DNA of 64,000 nt from Vicia villosa. Taxonomy: Eukaryota; Streptophyta; Magnoliopsida; Fabales; Fabaceae. The stretch is from NCBI RefSeq assembly GCF_029867415.1, contig NC_081180.1, forward strand, positions 142,724,731 through 142,788,730, read 5' to 3'. The notes below the pieces were generated by a model. That model was not told where the DNA came from. It saw only the letters and a list, made by a program, of their open reading frames with translations, and ran no database searches. The translations under genes and the position numbers were made by a program. Of the stretch, positions 35,444 to 47,499 are shown in pieces. The stretch's first letter is position 1; each line of letters opens with the position of its first letter.

Positions 35444-36582
35444 ATGGCTGTGGAGATTGAGAGAGAATCAATGATAACTGAAGCTCCTAATGCACCTGTT
35501 ACTACTGAGAGAAGGGTTAGAACCGACTTGGAAACTACTCTTCCAAAGCCATGTAAGTTTCAGTTCTTAAATTCATACAATTTTGTCTAACACAAGCTAT
35601 TTATATCTATTTTAATGCTTCTGACTTTCTTTCAGACATGCCTAGAGCATTGACAGCTCCTGATACAAGCCACCCGAATGGAACACCAAACCACAAGCAC
35701 CACAACATGTCTGTTCTTCAACAGCATTGTGCTTTTTTTGATCAAGATGGTAATGGAATCATTTATCCTTGGGAAACTTACATGGGTAAGTAAGATCACT
35801 TTTATTGTTCAAACTGAGACTAGTTTTAAGTTCCAAAGAGACGAATGATTCTTGATCACGTTAAAACATTTTCAGGGTTTCGTGCTCTTGGATTTAATGT
35901 GATTTTTTCAGTTATGGCGGCTATTGCCATCAATCTTGCAATGAGTTATTCCACTCAGCCTGTGAGTTATAATATATTCATTCTTCTTAAAAAAATGCAT
36001 TTCAAATAGTAAGTCTTGGTAAAGAAGTGTGACTTTTGCAGAGCTGGTTTCCTTCACTTCTGTTTCCTATATACATACACAACATGCATAAAGCAAAACA
36101 TGGAAGTGATTCTGGAGTGTATGACACAGAAGGACGGTGAGTGAGTCAAAGCTCAATACAATAATTATTATAACATCATAATAATAATAATTACTATGAA
36201 CTTCATGAACATGCAGTTATGTACCAGCAAATCTTGAGAACATATTTAGCAAGTATGCTAAAACTGAACCTGACAAGCTTACCTTTGGAGAAATATGGAA
36301 CCTGACTGAGGGAAACAGAAATGCATTAGATCCATTTGGCTGGTGAATTTCTGAGGTTTCTTTTTTTGGTTCAATTATGATGAATAAAATGATAAACATA
36401 TGTGGATGATGAATGTTTGCAGGGTTGCTGGTAAATTGGAATGGGGGGTTCTGTACTATCTTGCAAAGGATGAAGGTGGTTTTTTGGCTAAAGAAGCTGT
36501 TAGGAGATGCTTTGATGGTAGCTTATTTGAATACTGTGCTAAAATGAATGCAGCTAATAAAGATGAAGTCAAGATGGGTTGA
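35444..36582 (+). CDS. CLO: Caleosin / peroxygenase (RD20/CLO-type)
   Basis: Six exons: 35444-35552, 35636-35785, 35876-35961, 36042-36136, 36217-36342 and 36423-36582. All introns have GT/AG and the phases join, giving 241 residues, the usual length of the longer H-type caleosins. Visible features: a single calcium-binding EF-hand loop [12 protein letters not shown] (residues 72-83) preceded by a conserved His67; a hydrophobic hairpin segment (about 92-108); a proline-knot-like [10 protein letters not shown] (115-124); and a conserved C-terminal half ending with a Cys-containing tail. Caleosins sit on oil bodies or the ER and use haem, bound through conserved histidines, as peroxygenases on fatty-acid hydroperoxides. 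Nothing suggests damage. Upstream there is an ABRE-like site and TATA box. Confidence 0.96.
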
Positions 36583-37254
36583 AATTGAATCTACTGTGAG
36601 AGGTTTTAGTGGTGTGGATTATGGTGTAATAAAGTAAATAAAAGTTGTTATAGGAACTTTGGGTCTGGGATTTACCCATTAAGGTGTCTCATTGTTCATA
36701 ATGGGATACCACCATGGGGGACTGTTCTGGTATATATTATGTGAATACTCTGCTACCTTGCTTGGTAAATGTTATTTAAAATTCTGTTTGGTTTTTGTTC
36801 CTAAACATTAATAAGACTAAAAATTTCATATTATAAAGAACAAAACTGAGGTTTTAAGTTTTGTGGAAATATACCATTTCAAATCTGCAGTTGTTTCAGC
36901 TTTTAAAAAAATAGATTTTTTTTTTTGTATTTTTGAAAATAGATTTTCTAAAATCAGTTTTCAAAATATTACAAGTTTTTTTATATTCGTTTTTTCTAAA
37001 ATGAAACACTTAATTTGACATCCTATAACATAAACATACATATTTGAAGACCAAAACTTAGTCAAAATTATAATTTTTTCAAAAAGTTTTAAAAAATGAT
37101 TTTTATGAAAATCTATTTGAAATAGCTTCAAAATTAAGTGATTTTTTGAAATTTTGATATACAATTTTTTTTTCCATAAATAGATGAAATACCTAAAATC
37201 ACATTTTAAGAATAATTATCCAAACAAAATTTTTAAGCCATTTGTCTTTAAGCT
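36583..37254. other. 3' UTR of caleosin gene and spacer
   Basis: The first ~200 bp probably hold the caleosin 3' UTR (AATAAAG-type strings at about 36630). The rest is AT-rich with no gene. Confidence 0.5.
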
Positions 37255-37738
37255 GTAAAATAAAGGATATAGGTGGCATATATATTTTAGAAAGTTTGAA
37301 TGTTGTTTTTACTTGTGAAGACTATTATCACAGTGAGAAAAACAACTTATGATGGCATATTTCAATGTTGTTTCTACTGGTGAAGATTATCACAATGAGA
37401 AAAAAAACTTATGATGGCATATATATTTTAAGAAGTTTCAATGATGTTTCTACTGGTGAAGACTATTATCACAATGAGAAAAACAACTTATGAGATTTGA
37501 GATAAGGTATGGTAGATATTTGAAGGTTGTTTTATAGTATTTAAATGAATTTTGTAAAATAAGTTGAGATAAAGGGCACAGGTGACTTATATATTTTAGA
37601 AGATTTTAATGATGTTTTTTGTTTCTGTTATTAACTGGTGAAGACTATTATCACAATGAGAAGAACAACTTATCAGATTTGAGATCAGGCATTGTAGATA
37701 TTTGAAGGTTGTTTCATAGTGTATTTTAATGAATTTTG
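37255..37738. repeat. Four degenerate tandem copies of a GGTGAAGACTATTATCAC unit
   Basis: The string (G/T)GTGAAGA(CTATT)ATCACA(A/G)TGAGAA with AACTTATGA/CAGA occurs at about 37312, 37380, 37456 and 37637. Related sequence lies between copies. Copies 3 and 4 are followed by the same GATATTTGAAGGTTGTTT block. The array ends exactly at an LTR start. Confidence 0.75.
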
Positions 37739-39480
37739 TGTTGGGTGCAAGTGTGAGTGATTAGAGTTTCACGTTGTCTTGAATAAGTGAAATGTTAGAT
37801 TTATAAGAGAGATGATTTATTTACCTATCATCTTAAGGTTTGGATTGAGATGTGGTGTCTCACTCTTTTGTGATCCTGAAGTATTGATCTCGTTGGTGCT
37901 TCCGACTCTCCTAGATTTCCTAAAAATATTGGGGCCTTGGAGTGGTTTAACTTCGAGTGGAATTTATTTTTCATGATAAAGTATATGATTGTCAATATTG
38001 ATAATATGAAATTCTCGAAGTGATTTATCTTCAAGGAAAATATATTTTTTATGAGAGGGTATGATAGTTTTTAAAAATTATGATTGTCGGTAAAGACAAT
38101 GTTAAAATTTTGGAGTGGTGTAACCTCACGTGACTATATTCTTTATGGTAGAGTATGATTGTTGGTGAAGACAATGAAAATTGATGTATTATTTTTAATT
38201 AAGGTGGAGATTGATGAGATTGGTTGAAAATATACATGTTGATACTCTTTATAGTGGAGTATGATTGTCAGTGAAGACAATGAAATTTTCAATCAAGGTG
38301 AACATTGTTGGGTTTGGTTGAAAATATATATGTTGAAGAAGTTCCACATAGTTTAGTTTTGTGAAGGAAGAGGGAGTCCAAGACTATATAAAAGATTCAA
38401 GTTCTTGGTTACAAGATGTATCTGTCAAAAGCATTTTAAGTTTGTATTTAACTTTCTTTGTTCTCTTACGCTCTTGTATTAGAGTGTTGTGAGATGTAGT
38501 TAAATATTTTTTTGGAGGGTGTGTGTACTGGGGTTTGAGTTAGTTGAGCGTATATCACGTGTTGTAACAATTTTTACATAGTGTTATTCTTTGGTTATCA
38601 TTTGACAACAGTCGTGATTTTTTTCCCGGTTTTGAAGTTTCCACGTTAATATCTTGTGGTGTTATTTTGTTATTCTTTTTTCTTTATATGTTTTATTTTC
38701 CCAACAACTGATATCAGAGCTAGACACCACGACCAAAGGGATGCAAGCCATGTTGTCTTTAAGTTGTTATTGATTTTTTTGAGGAAATGTTTGATGTCAA
38801 AGCAGCTATATAAGTTGTTATTATTTTTTGAGGAAATGTTTGATGTCAAAGAAGCTTTATCTGGTTGGTTGGTGTTCATTTATACGAATAAATTTTCAAA
38901 CACCTATGATAAGTTTGTATTAGAAAATATGAAAACTACTCTTATTCGCCGTCAACGCTTTTTCTATTGGAAAATTAAACTAATTCAGTTTGATGGTAAA
39001 GTTATGGATGTGTCATCCTATTTTGCAAATCAAACTAATTCAGTTTAATGGTAAAATTATGGATGTGTCATCAATTGATATCCAAGAGGTGAGAAGGGTT
39101 ATGAGTTGATGGAAGTGAAATGTTGACGATTGGAGTTCATTGATCGCTGATGTACTAAAGGGAAAAAAAGAATAAGTACCTGGGATAAATATATGGTGAC
39201 ATATAAAGAGGAAAACTATACAATCTTAAAGGGAGGTTATGATGGTCTTGAGTGTTATGATTTGAATGTTTCTAAAGGGGTGTAAAACTTAGGAATAAAG
39301 ATCTTCATAGAGGCATTTAAAAATAAGAAAAGTCAAACATGGGTGAAAAATCATGTATGCGGACTTGTTGGACTATTGAAACATGAAAAGGTGGTTGAAA
39401 GCAAGTGACAAGATAAAAGTTGTTGAATAATGATCTAACATGATAAAGAGTAGTAAGGTGGTTGATGGATAAAATTATAT
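37739..39480 (+). mobile_element. Copia-type 5' LTR with primer site and gag remnant
   Basis: An LTR of 968 bp (37739-38706) starts TGTTGGGTGC and ends TTTTCCCAACA, with inverted ends TGTTGGG/CCCAACA. It has direct internal repeats of GAGTATGATTGT(C/T)(G/A)GTGAAGACAATG (38080-38290). Two bases later TGATATCAGAGCT (38709-38721) matches an initiator-Met tRNA primer site with one mismatch. Downstream, 38900-39480 resembles a broken gag leader with stops. No 3' LTR is seen, so this is the 5' part of a truncated element. Confidence 0.7.
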
Positions 39481-41040
39481 TACTATGATCTCAAGTGATG
39501 AAGAGATGACTTTTTTTTTTAAAAACTATTGATTTCTGGCAATTTCAAAACACATTTCTTTCTCTTAATCACTCTAAGGTTTTAAGACATATTTCTACAC
39601 TTAACCAAAACATGAGATCTGGTTAGAAACGAGTTTACCCATCAAAAGAAATGCCAGCGGTGATATTGATAACCACAAAGCTTAGTTAGTATTAAATGGA
39701 ACCGATTATTATAAATCTTGGTAGTAATATAATTTATTTTATTTACATTCAATTAAATTATATCACAATATGCACGATTCTATTGTTCCACCACACATTC
39801 AAATGCATTATAAATGTTTAGGAGTAGGCAACAAAAGAAGAATAACAAAAGGGAAATAGAAAGAAGAAGGTCAAAGGTGAAGTATTGTTAAAGAAATCGA
39901 AACATATGACATTTAACTTCTTTTTTCTAATCTTTATTGTACAACTACTATAAGTAAGAGTAGCTAATTTCTATTTTGTTGGGGGTTAGATGTATTCCAT
40001 ATTCATGTATCAATCATGATCGTGGTATTTTATGTAAAGTTAATTATACTTTAATATTGATAAACTTATTCATGCTTAATGCTTGTTTTAGAATAGCTAA
40101 CTAGAATATGTTTTTATAATTTTGGAATGATATTTAGAAATAACTTTTATCATTAGATTCAAGATATTCATTGTTGAAAGCTAAAGTCTAGAGATAGATT
40201 TAGTTCGAGCATCCACATATACTAACAAATCTTGGTGACATCATATTAATTAATAGGATGAGAGATCGTTTATTAGATAATATAACTAATTTCACGATGT
40301 TAATTTAGATAAGCAACAAATGGAAAGCGATAACGGTAATATTAATCGTTGATTGAAAATGCATATTACTTGTTAAGATAGTAAATGAATACAAAACTAT
40401 AAAATCTAATTCAAACAAGCTTTTTCATCTATCAGAACTCAAATCTTATTTATAGTTAATTCAGTATTAAGTTTTCAACACAAACAAACTTTTACGACTC
40501 TTATTTTAAAATGACAAAAATATTAAACAACTTTTGAAATTGCACCAACCTCTATAGACAAGATAAATTAAATACTTGTTCTACGATACATATCTTATAC
40601 TTTGTGATATTTTCGATGTACTTTGGTGATTCTCACTCTTATTTCATTTAAAGAATAAAATCATAATTATAGTTAATATTAGTGTCACTTGAGTTAAATT
40701 TTAGAGCATTTAATTTTTATTTTAATTTCAAAAAATAAAAAAGATTTTGTTTATTTATTGATAAATTTTAAAAAAAAATGCTAACGAATGCCTCTAAAAA
40801 CTTTAAAAAGATAAGTTTTTTTAAAAATAAATATATTCAAAATTTAAAAAAAATATTTAAATTTTTTAATGAGTCTCAAGATATTTTTTTTGAAAAAGTC
40901 CGGAGAACATTTGCTAATATGACTCTTCTTAAAAAAAAGATATTAACTGATTGAATAATAAATAAAATTATATTTTGATATATTTGATATTTAAAAAAGA
41001 AAACAATAAGATAGTACATTCGAATATAACTTAAAACACA
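39481..41040. other. AT-rich spacer, no gene seen
   Basis: Only very short frames; AT-rich throughout. Nothing can be supported. Confidence 0.5.
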
Positions 41041-41496
41041 TTGATGGTACCGTTCCGTCTTTCTCCGTTAGTGTCTTCCTACCCGCTGGTTAGTATCACT
41101 TTCATCCCTTCTTCTTTCTTCTTAACCCCTTTCTCACCATTCTATCACTTCATCATTTTCATTTCTACTTATTTCTGATTCAATCATAATTTCTAATTTA
41201 TTCTAAAACATATAATTCATTATCTGTCGTTATTACGATTTAATAAAAATTGGGTTCCACTGTTTGTAATTATCGATTTTTTAAACTGTTTTGTTTTGTT
41301 TTGTTTTTTTCATTCGTGAAATTATAACTTAGTGTTGTATTATATACTAACTTTCTCGTAATTCTTACTTTTCAATTACATTACATGATGAACTTAGGTT
41401 CTTTGTTGTAATTAGGTTTGTTTGTTTTGTTTACATTGTGTGCAGCATCGTGTGAATTACAAGAGCGGTTGAAGTTTTGTAGATTTTATTAGTTAG
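41041..41496 (+). promoter_or_regulatory. 5' leader region with likely UTR intron
   Basis: A CT-rich leader (about 41060-41170) is followed by an AT-rich stretch containing a TGTTTTGTTTTG run. A good acceptor, TTGTGTGCAG at 41436-41445, lies 51 bp before the ATG of the next gene. A 5' UTR intron is likely; its donor cannot be fixed. Confidence 0.45.
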
Positions 41497-41874
41497 ATGG
41501 GTGAAATTTGGTGGTCAATTTTGGGGGCAGCAATCCCTGTAGTTATTGCAGGACAGGCATTTAGAGTGAAGAAAAAGAATGCGGAAGAGGAGAGATTAGC
41601 GAGCGCAAGGGGAAGAGAAAGGAGTTCCGATGAAATTTTCGTCTGCGAAAGAGTCTGCACTTCAAAGAGGATGTTGAAAAAGGTTGGTTCTTTCTCAAAA
41701 GATCCCATTCCTGATACTTGTGTTACTGTTTGTGGTGTGTCTGATCTTGATGCGTGTGCTGATGCTTGTGCTCGCACTGTTTGTGTTAACCAACATCAAG
41801 TTCCGAATTGGAATGACATATGTCTTAGGAGATGCCAGAGTGAGTGCCTTAAACTGTCGTCTCAATCTTCTTAG
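41497..41874 (+). CDS. Conserved-looking Cys-rich membrane protein, function unknown
   Basis: A single uninterrupted frame of 125 residues. Residues 5-22 (WWSILGAAIPVVIAGQAF) form a hydrophobic N-terminal segment, followed by a strongly basic stretch (24-42). The C-terminal two thirds has ten cysteines (50, 54, 75, 79, 87, 91, 96, 109, 113, 117) arranged as repeated CX3C pairs, ending in CX3CX3C. CX3C pairs are known from intermembrane-space proteins oxidised by Mia40 and from metal or disulfide scaffolds, but the spacing here does not match the small Tim family. The start is the first ATG after the likely UTR splice site. I believe the family is conserved in plants but cannot name it or its role. 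Confidence 0.85.
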   Translation: MGEIWWSILGAAIPVVIAGQAFRVKKKNAEEERLASARGRERSSDEIFVCERVCTSKRMLKKVGSFSKDPIPDTCVTVCGVSDLDACADACARTVCVNQHQVPNWNDICLRRCQSECLKLSSQSS

Positions 41875-42831
41875 AAGTTAGTTAGTTGCATTTAGGCGAT
41901 GAAATATGTACTCTTATGTTTCGAGTTTTGTAATGTTGGATAATGTTTCGGCTCATAACGCCAATTGCTGAATGCAGATTTATTATAAACAATTATCACA
42001 CTCGTTACTGAAAAGTTAGGAGTTGTTTGTGTATTACTTTTATGGTGTAAATTTACAATTTTTAAATTGTGTTATGTGGATGAATACTTTACTTAGTAGA
42101 GCTAACTCGGGAGGATTTGAGTCTGCTCTCACCGGTTTAGGTTTTTAACAACTAAGATCCGGTATATAGTTCATTGTACACCTTTTTGGACTTGGCACTT
42201 ATAATGAAAAGCTAATGTAGTAGTAACTAGGAAGTTAGAAGACACTGAAATGGGTGGATGCCAAGCTTAGCATAAGCATTTTCTCGAGAGTTCTTCAGCA
42301 GATATCATTTTACTTTGTCGTCAGCTTAGTGATAGAGCCAAAAATACATTGAGAGGTGTGATTTGTAGACTTAATGTTTGATGAGTTCAAAACAGATTGA
42401 TGGTCAGGTAGATTGGAGATTTGTTGAGATGAAAATGTTTGGAAGTTACGAGAGCTTATCTAACGATAGTTCTAGTAGCGATGCGTCTAGTGCCAGTGGT
42501 GTTGAGCTTAACAATTGGAGAAGTTCAGGTTCTTTTCTTCTCGAGTGAATAATGGATTTTTAGTTTTGAGAGGATTTGATCAAAGATAAACTTGCTCTAA
42601 TAAATGAGGCCATGTTTGAAGAATATCAAAATCTAAGCATGGTGGTCGAAGAAGAAAATGGATTTGCAAATAAGAGATTCTCATACAGTGCTTATTCACC
42701 AAGCAACACTTATTCAATCACAACCATCAATATTTTCTTAAAACATCTAACAAGTACAAGCATTTGTTCCTCAATCACTCAATGTAGTATTTCATATATG
42801 TAGAAGCAATACTGTTACCGTAGATGATAAT
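41875..42831. other. Convergent 3' region, spacer
   Basis: Holds the 3' UTR of the Cys-rich protein gene (about 41875-42100) and, at the right, the 3' UTR of the minus-strand phosphatase gene. Short frames between 42420 and 42800 show no domain. Confidence 0.45.
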
Positions 42832-43788
42832 TTAGGCAACATAGTACATTGGGTTTGGAAATTTGAATGCTCTTATACCGCTAGGATTCCCCTCAAAGCT
42901 ACTGAATTGGTCACCTAAGATTCCCCAAATGCGATAACCATTACTAGTTAACTGTTTTCTCACTTGCGACTTGTATTCTGCCACTGACGCCAATTCATTA
43001 GCAGGATCTCTGCAATGGAAGGAAAAGGAAAGGGATTTTAGTTTGATTATTAGAATCAGTTAGATATGTAAAGAGAGTAAGAGTTAAGTTTTACTAACCT
43101 CAAAATAAGACTTGTCCACCCGTAATAACCGACATTGACAAGGTTATCAATTGTTGCTGATCTGAGATACTCCCTTCTCCCAGAAATCAAAATGATCTGA
43201 ATTCCTCTTGATTTAATCTCTTTGAAGAGCCTCAATGAATAATCAAGAGCAGGGGCTTTACCCTTGCTCATCCATTCCTCCAAAGCCGTCACGTTTATTT
43301 TCTTTCCCCTGTTGTCAATAAAAGCCTCATCAGATTAAGCAACATCAAATCATCAGTAAACAGTTAACATGAAACGATTAGTAGAGACTAAGATGGATTC
43401 TGAATAATCCATACAGATTATTCTTGTAGAAAGGAACCGTAGAAAGAAGAGTATCATCAATGTCGAAAATCCAAGCATCTTGACCATCTTTCTTCAGATT
43501 GCAGCTAGTACTAAGATAAACCAAACATTCTTCAGTTGTCCTTTCCGAGTCTACACTGTATTGAGTAGACCTAACATATTTACCAATGTATTCAGTGCAT
43601 TCTTCCGGCACAACCTGGAAGTCTCGGATATTATGCAGCTCAACGTTGATTCTCCAACTCTCGCAATAATTCTTCAAACTGATCTTCAGTCCATTGTGTG
43701 TCTTCTGTTTTAATATGTTCCAGTCTGCAACTGTTACAGGAACCAAAAGACATACAAAAACTAAACAGAAAACAAGTGATTTCTCCAT
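42832..43788 (-). CDS. HAD-type acid phosphatase / vegetative storage protein-like
   Basis: Three exons on the minus strand: 43415-43788, 43099-43308 and 42832-43009, with GT/AG borders and matching phases, giving 253 residues, normal for the plant acid phosphatase (class B, HAD) family. Residues 1-21 form a signal peptide (MEKSLVFCLVFVCLLVPVTVA), so the protein is secretory, likely vacuolar or extracellular. HAD motif I, FDIDDTLL, keeps the nucleophile Asp109 and Asp111. Motif II is ILISGR and motif III is GDQFSSFEG. Soybean VSPs have lost the nucleophile; this protein keeps it, so phosphatase activity is plausible. An in-frame ATG further upstream (43908) was rejected because it would bury the signal peptide. 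The natural substrate is unknown. Confidence 0.94.
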
Positions 43789-45486
43789 TCTTTCTTGACC
43801 AAAAAACATGTAATGATATGGAGAATACTGGGAAATAAATGGACCAAAGTATTCCTTTTTTGTGCGTGTGCAGTAGATCCAGGTCACATCACATGCGTCT
43901 GAGGGCACATAGTGCTACAAACGTTCATGTGCACCATCATCTCCATGCTGTCATGGTTGACAAAACCAAAAATCGAGAATTTAAATAGAATTGTTTATTT
44001 TGATGTGAAAGATACTTCTAACTGCATACAAGATGACAAGAATAACATGCTTGCATTTTCCTGTCACAGATCACAGATAGGTTAACTGTTGAATCACAAC
44101 ATAATCCATACATTGAAAATTTGTTTAATATTTCAATTAAAATATGAGAACCAGATCATATGACAGAATGTTTTTTCTTTGAATTTTGGCTTTTTTGTGT
44201 TGCATGAATTTCTAGATTTTTTACCTATGAAAACAATAATTCAAGAGTTTGAACTTTATTATTAAATATTTTAACATTTAATGTTAAAATTATTTTATTA
44301 GTTTTTTTTTTAATTTACCGTAGGTATAATTATTTTTCAAAATGTATTGAAGTTATTTATTACTAAATCATTAATATCATAGTTAGCCACCTAAAAATCA
44401 TTAATGCTATAGAGTTGCCAGTAAACTGAGTTCGATTGACATCCACATAAAAAAAAAGCAATGGTCCATGGAAATACAACTTTTGAAAGAAACATTGAAA
44501 TAAAAAGTATATTTAAAATAGTGAAGAAAACAAAAGGATTTTATATGCAAACTTAACAGGTCATATCATAGATCTCAAATGGTTATACAACTTTTTGGGT
44601 GTTTAAGAGGTTTTATGTGTACAATTTTACTAAAATGTGTTTAATAAAAATTTGAATTTTCGAAAAGTTAGTGCTTTTTTAGTTTTTCGGATTAATATAT
44701 TGGTTTTTTAATTTTTTTTTGAGTTTTCTCCATAATTTTTTAAATATTTATTGTATTTTTTAAAAAAAGGGGTATAAAAGCATATAATTTACACATGTTT
44801 TTTTTTAAAAAAATGTATAATCATAATTTGCTTTCAAAAATATGATTTTATACTTGTTTTTTTTTTCCTAAAAATCTGGTATAAATTCATGTTTTTTTAT
44901 ATTAATTTTTCAAATATCTAGTATAAAATCATAAATTTTTAAAGCATATCAATTTTTTCAAATATTTGAAAGAATATGAAAAAAATGTCAAAAATCTGAT
45001 TTTATTAGCTTCGTTTAATTTATTTGTCTATTAGATATGAACTACCAGATTTTTGAAAATTACATAACATATCGGATTTATAAAAAAAAAAAACCAATAG
45101 TGTTAACTTCGTTTTTATATAGGCCTACCCAGTTTTTTGAAAATTAACATGGTTTCACCTGGGTTTCTTAAAAGTTCTGGTAAAAATGAACATCTGATTT
45201 TTCAATTGACCAATCAGATTTACCGCGTAGAGAGAGAAAATTTCAATACCTTATTAGTGAAAAATGAGAAAGGTAATTTAGTCAATATGAAAATTTGGGG
45301 TGCTTGATTTAATTGAAGGGGTGTCATGACAAAAAAAACTCGTGTTTTCACTGATATGCACTAAGAATATTGCAACGAAAGGATGACAAACTAGTTGCTC
45401 ATAATTGTCACTAAGCCAAGTCTTATTACCAAAGGTTCTTCGTAGCCAATTAACTTATGAGCTTCAGTGTTTCATTTTCTACTGAT
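43789..45486. other. Upstream region of phosphatase gene, then AT-rich spacer
   Basis: 43789-44000 probably contains the promoter and leader of the minus-strand phosphatase gene. From 44160 to 45240 the DNA is low-complexity, with many T runs and a recurring TCTGGTATAAA/ATCTGATTT-like string. No gene is seen. Confidence 0.45.
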
Positions 45487-47052
45487 GTGATGCGTCCGCA
45501 AGTGCACGAAAATATCGAAATAATATATAAGATTGTCGAACCCACAGAGATCAATAGTCAATCTACCGCTATCTACTATTGTTTTGTAAATCTAAGACTA
45601 TCACAAAAGATTTTTAGTTGCAAAAATAAGAAACAAAATTTAAACGAGGAAATAAAACTTTAGCAGAAATATTAAATAACGAGACACCGATATGTAACTC
45701 GCATCATACGTCGGAGACTCAGTCAAATGTTGGTGTAAAATGTGTCAAAATACTTTTCAACAGAAAATAATAATTTAAAAGACTTTATCTCACATAGTCG
45801 TGCTATTGACTCTGACTATACTCTTAAACCAAAATGCTCCGTTGTCGCTCACTCATTTGAATTAAAAGTAATTTTTGGAAATTAATAAGTTCTAATTAAT
45901 CCTAAAGCGCTTTCGCCGTGTTTAGGATTAATGCCTAGTTTCTACTATCCGGTTAAAATCTCAAACTATCGCTCTATTGACCATAACTTTTATTGGCTTT
46001 TTAACTCTCGTTACAAAAACCGTTTTAATTTTAGAATTAGAAACTAAATCCAGAAAAATAGTTTATAGAAGTTAACGCCAATTATTACTGAATCCTGTCC
46101 GAATGACTTTTATCACATACTGGTATCAAATGATTTAGCCGGACATAGTTTTAAACACAATGATGCTATTGCGATTATTAAACATGAAACAAAACATGAT
46201 TTTGAAAACAATAATTAATTTATGCTTGGTTATAACAATACGGGACAACAACATATAAACGCTATCGAAACAATCATAAACAAATAAAAAAGCAATTAAA
46301 TAGAACCTCGAGATAATGCCAAAAACAAAAACTGAAATAATCTTCAGAAAATATTCTTTGTATACAATAACAAAATTGGATTTAGATTATGCAGGCACGC
46401 TTGATAATATTTAGATTATGCAGGCACGCTTGATAATCCAAGTGCATAATACAATTGAAATGCCTGAAAAACTAGAGTTGTGATAGTCTCTTGATGTGGA
46501 AGACTATCACTTTTACATGATGGATTTTTCTGCCTAAAATTATTCTCTGCGAAATAATACTCAGAACTGCGAACCCCCTAAACTGAAGATGAGCTCTCAA
46601 ATTTATACTCAACTCCTGGCGTAAAAATCTCAAACAAATCCGTAACACCCGGACAGTTGGGTTGAACAAGGATTCCGGGACTTGGAGAACATGAAGGCCG
46701 CGAAGTCTGAGTGGAAGGAGAAAATTTAGGAGAGCACGGGCTTCATAACAGGTGTCATGTGTGGGGTGGTAGGCGCCACACCCTTGGGGGTGGCAGGAGC
46801 CACATATTGTGGTAGTGGGCGCCTCACCCTTGGTGGTGATAGGTGCCACGTGTTGTGGTGGTGGGTGCCACATTTCCTTCTTGTCACAACTTTTACTTGT
46901 AAATATTTATTTATTTTTTCTTTTCACTCAAATTTTACTTGAGGTTCCTGAAATAGGACAATAATACCGGCATAACAAGACATAAATAAACAAAAACGAG
47001 ATTAAAATCCACGCGAGTCAAGTCAAATATACGATATAATTTCGCGTTATCA
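45487..47052. mobile_element. LTR-like element starting TGATGCGTCCGCAAGTGCACG
   Basis: The start (about 45487) and the string GTCGAACCCACAGAGATCAATAG resemble a family of LTRs that I recall from many legume genomes. A possible end CGCGTTATCA lies at 47043-47052, giving TGAT...ATCA ends. I see no target repeat, primer site or coding frame. A duplicated TTTAGATTATGCAGGCACGCTTGATAAT string occurs at about 46382 and 46411. Borders are tentative. Confidence 0.4.
46738..46872. repeat. Degenerate GC-rich minisatellite, ~34-bp unit
   Basis: About four copies of a unit near GGTGGTAGGCGCCACACCC with alternating GTGGCAGGAGCCACAT sequence. It is much richer in GC than its surroundings and can fold locally because GGCGCC/GTGCCAC parts are self-complementary. 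Confidence 0.7.
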
Positions 47053-47499
47053 TAAAGTTAACTACAACATAAGTAAAAACAAACATAGAAACATTACAGA
47101 TATAACTGGTTCCATTGCTGCTACAAAATGTTATCCTTCGATACACTCCACAAGAATGTAGGGGTGCTTTTTGTACTTATACAAGGGTGCTTTTTATACA
47201 TATACACAAGAATGTAAGGGTGTACAAAGGATGTAATTGAGTATAGATAAGAATTGAAAAAACAAATGGAATTGCTTAAGGCACCTTAAAAGCTGCTTCC
47301 TCACTTTAGAGAAAAATAAAAAATATTCCTAGAATTCAGAAACGCATGTCCCCACACAACTCATTCGTTTTTGAGTCACAATCATTTATTTGGTTGAGTT
47401 TAATTTGGAAATGCATCTCGGTACATGTTACAAAAGTGTATTTCTAAAACCTACTAAATTAAAAATAAATTAGAAATAGATGATAAGCTTCAAACTCAT
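47053..47499. other. Spacer, no gene seen
   Basis: Short repeated strings AAGAATGTA(G/A)GGGTG at about 47152 and 47210. The strings AACGCATGTCCC and AATGCATCTCGGTACATG (47342-47430) are weakly like the subterminal motif of the first PMD element and may mark the left side of the second PMD locus. Confidence 0.35.

Noticed and set aside
43789..43908. Longer N-terminal extension of the phosphatase frame
   Set aside because: The extension would hide a clear signal peptide that begins at the Met at 43788; the shorter start fits the family.
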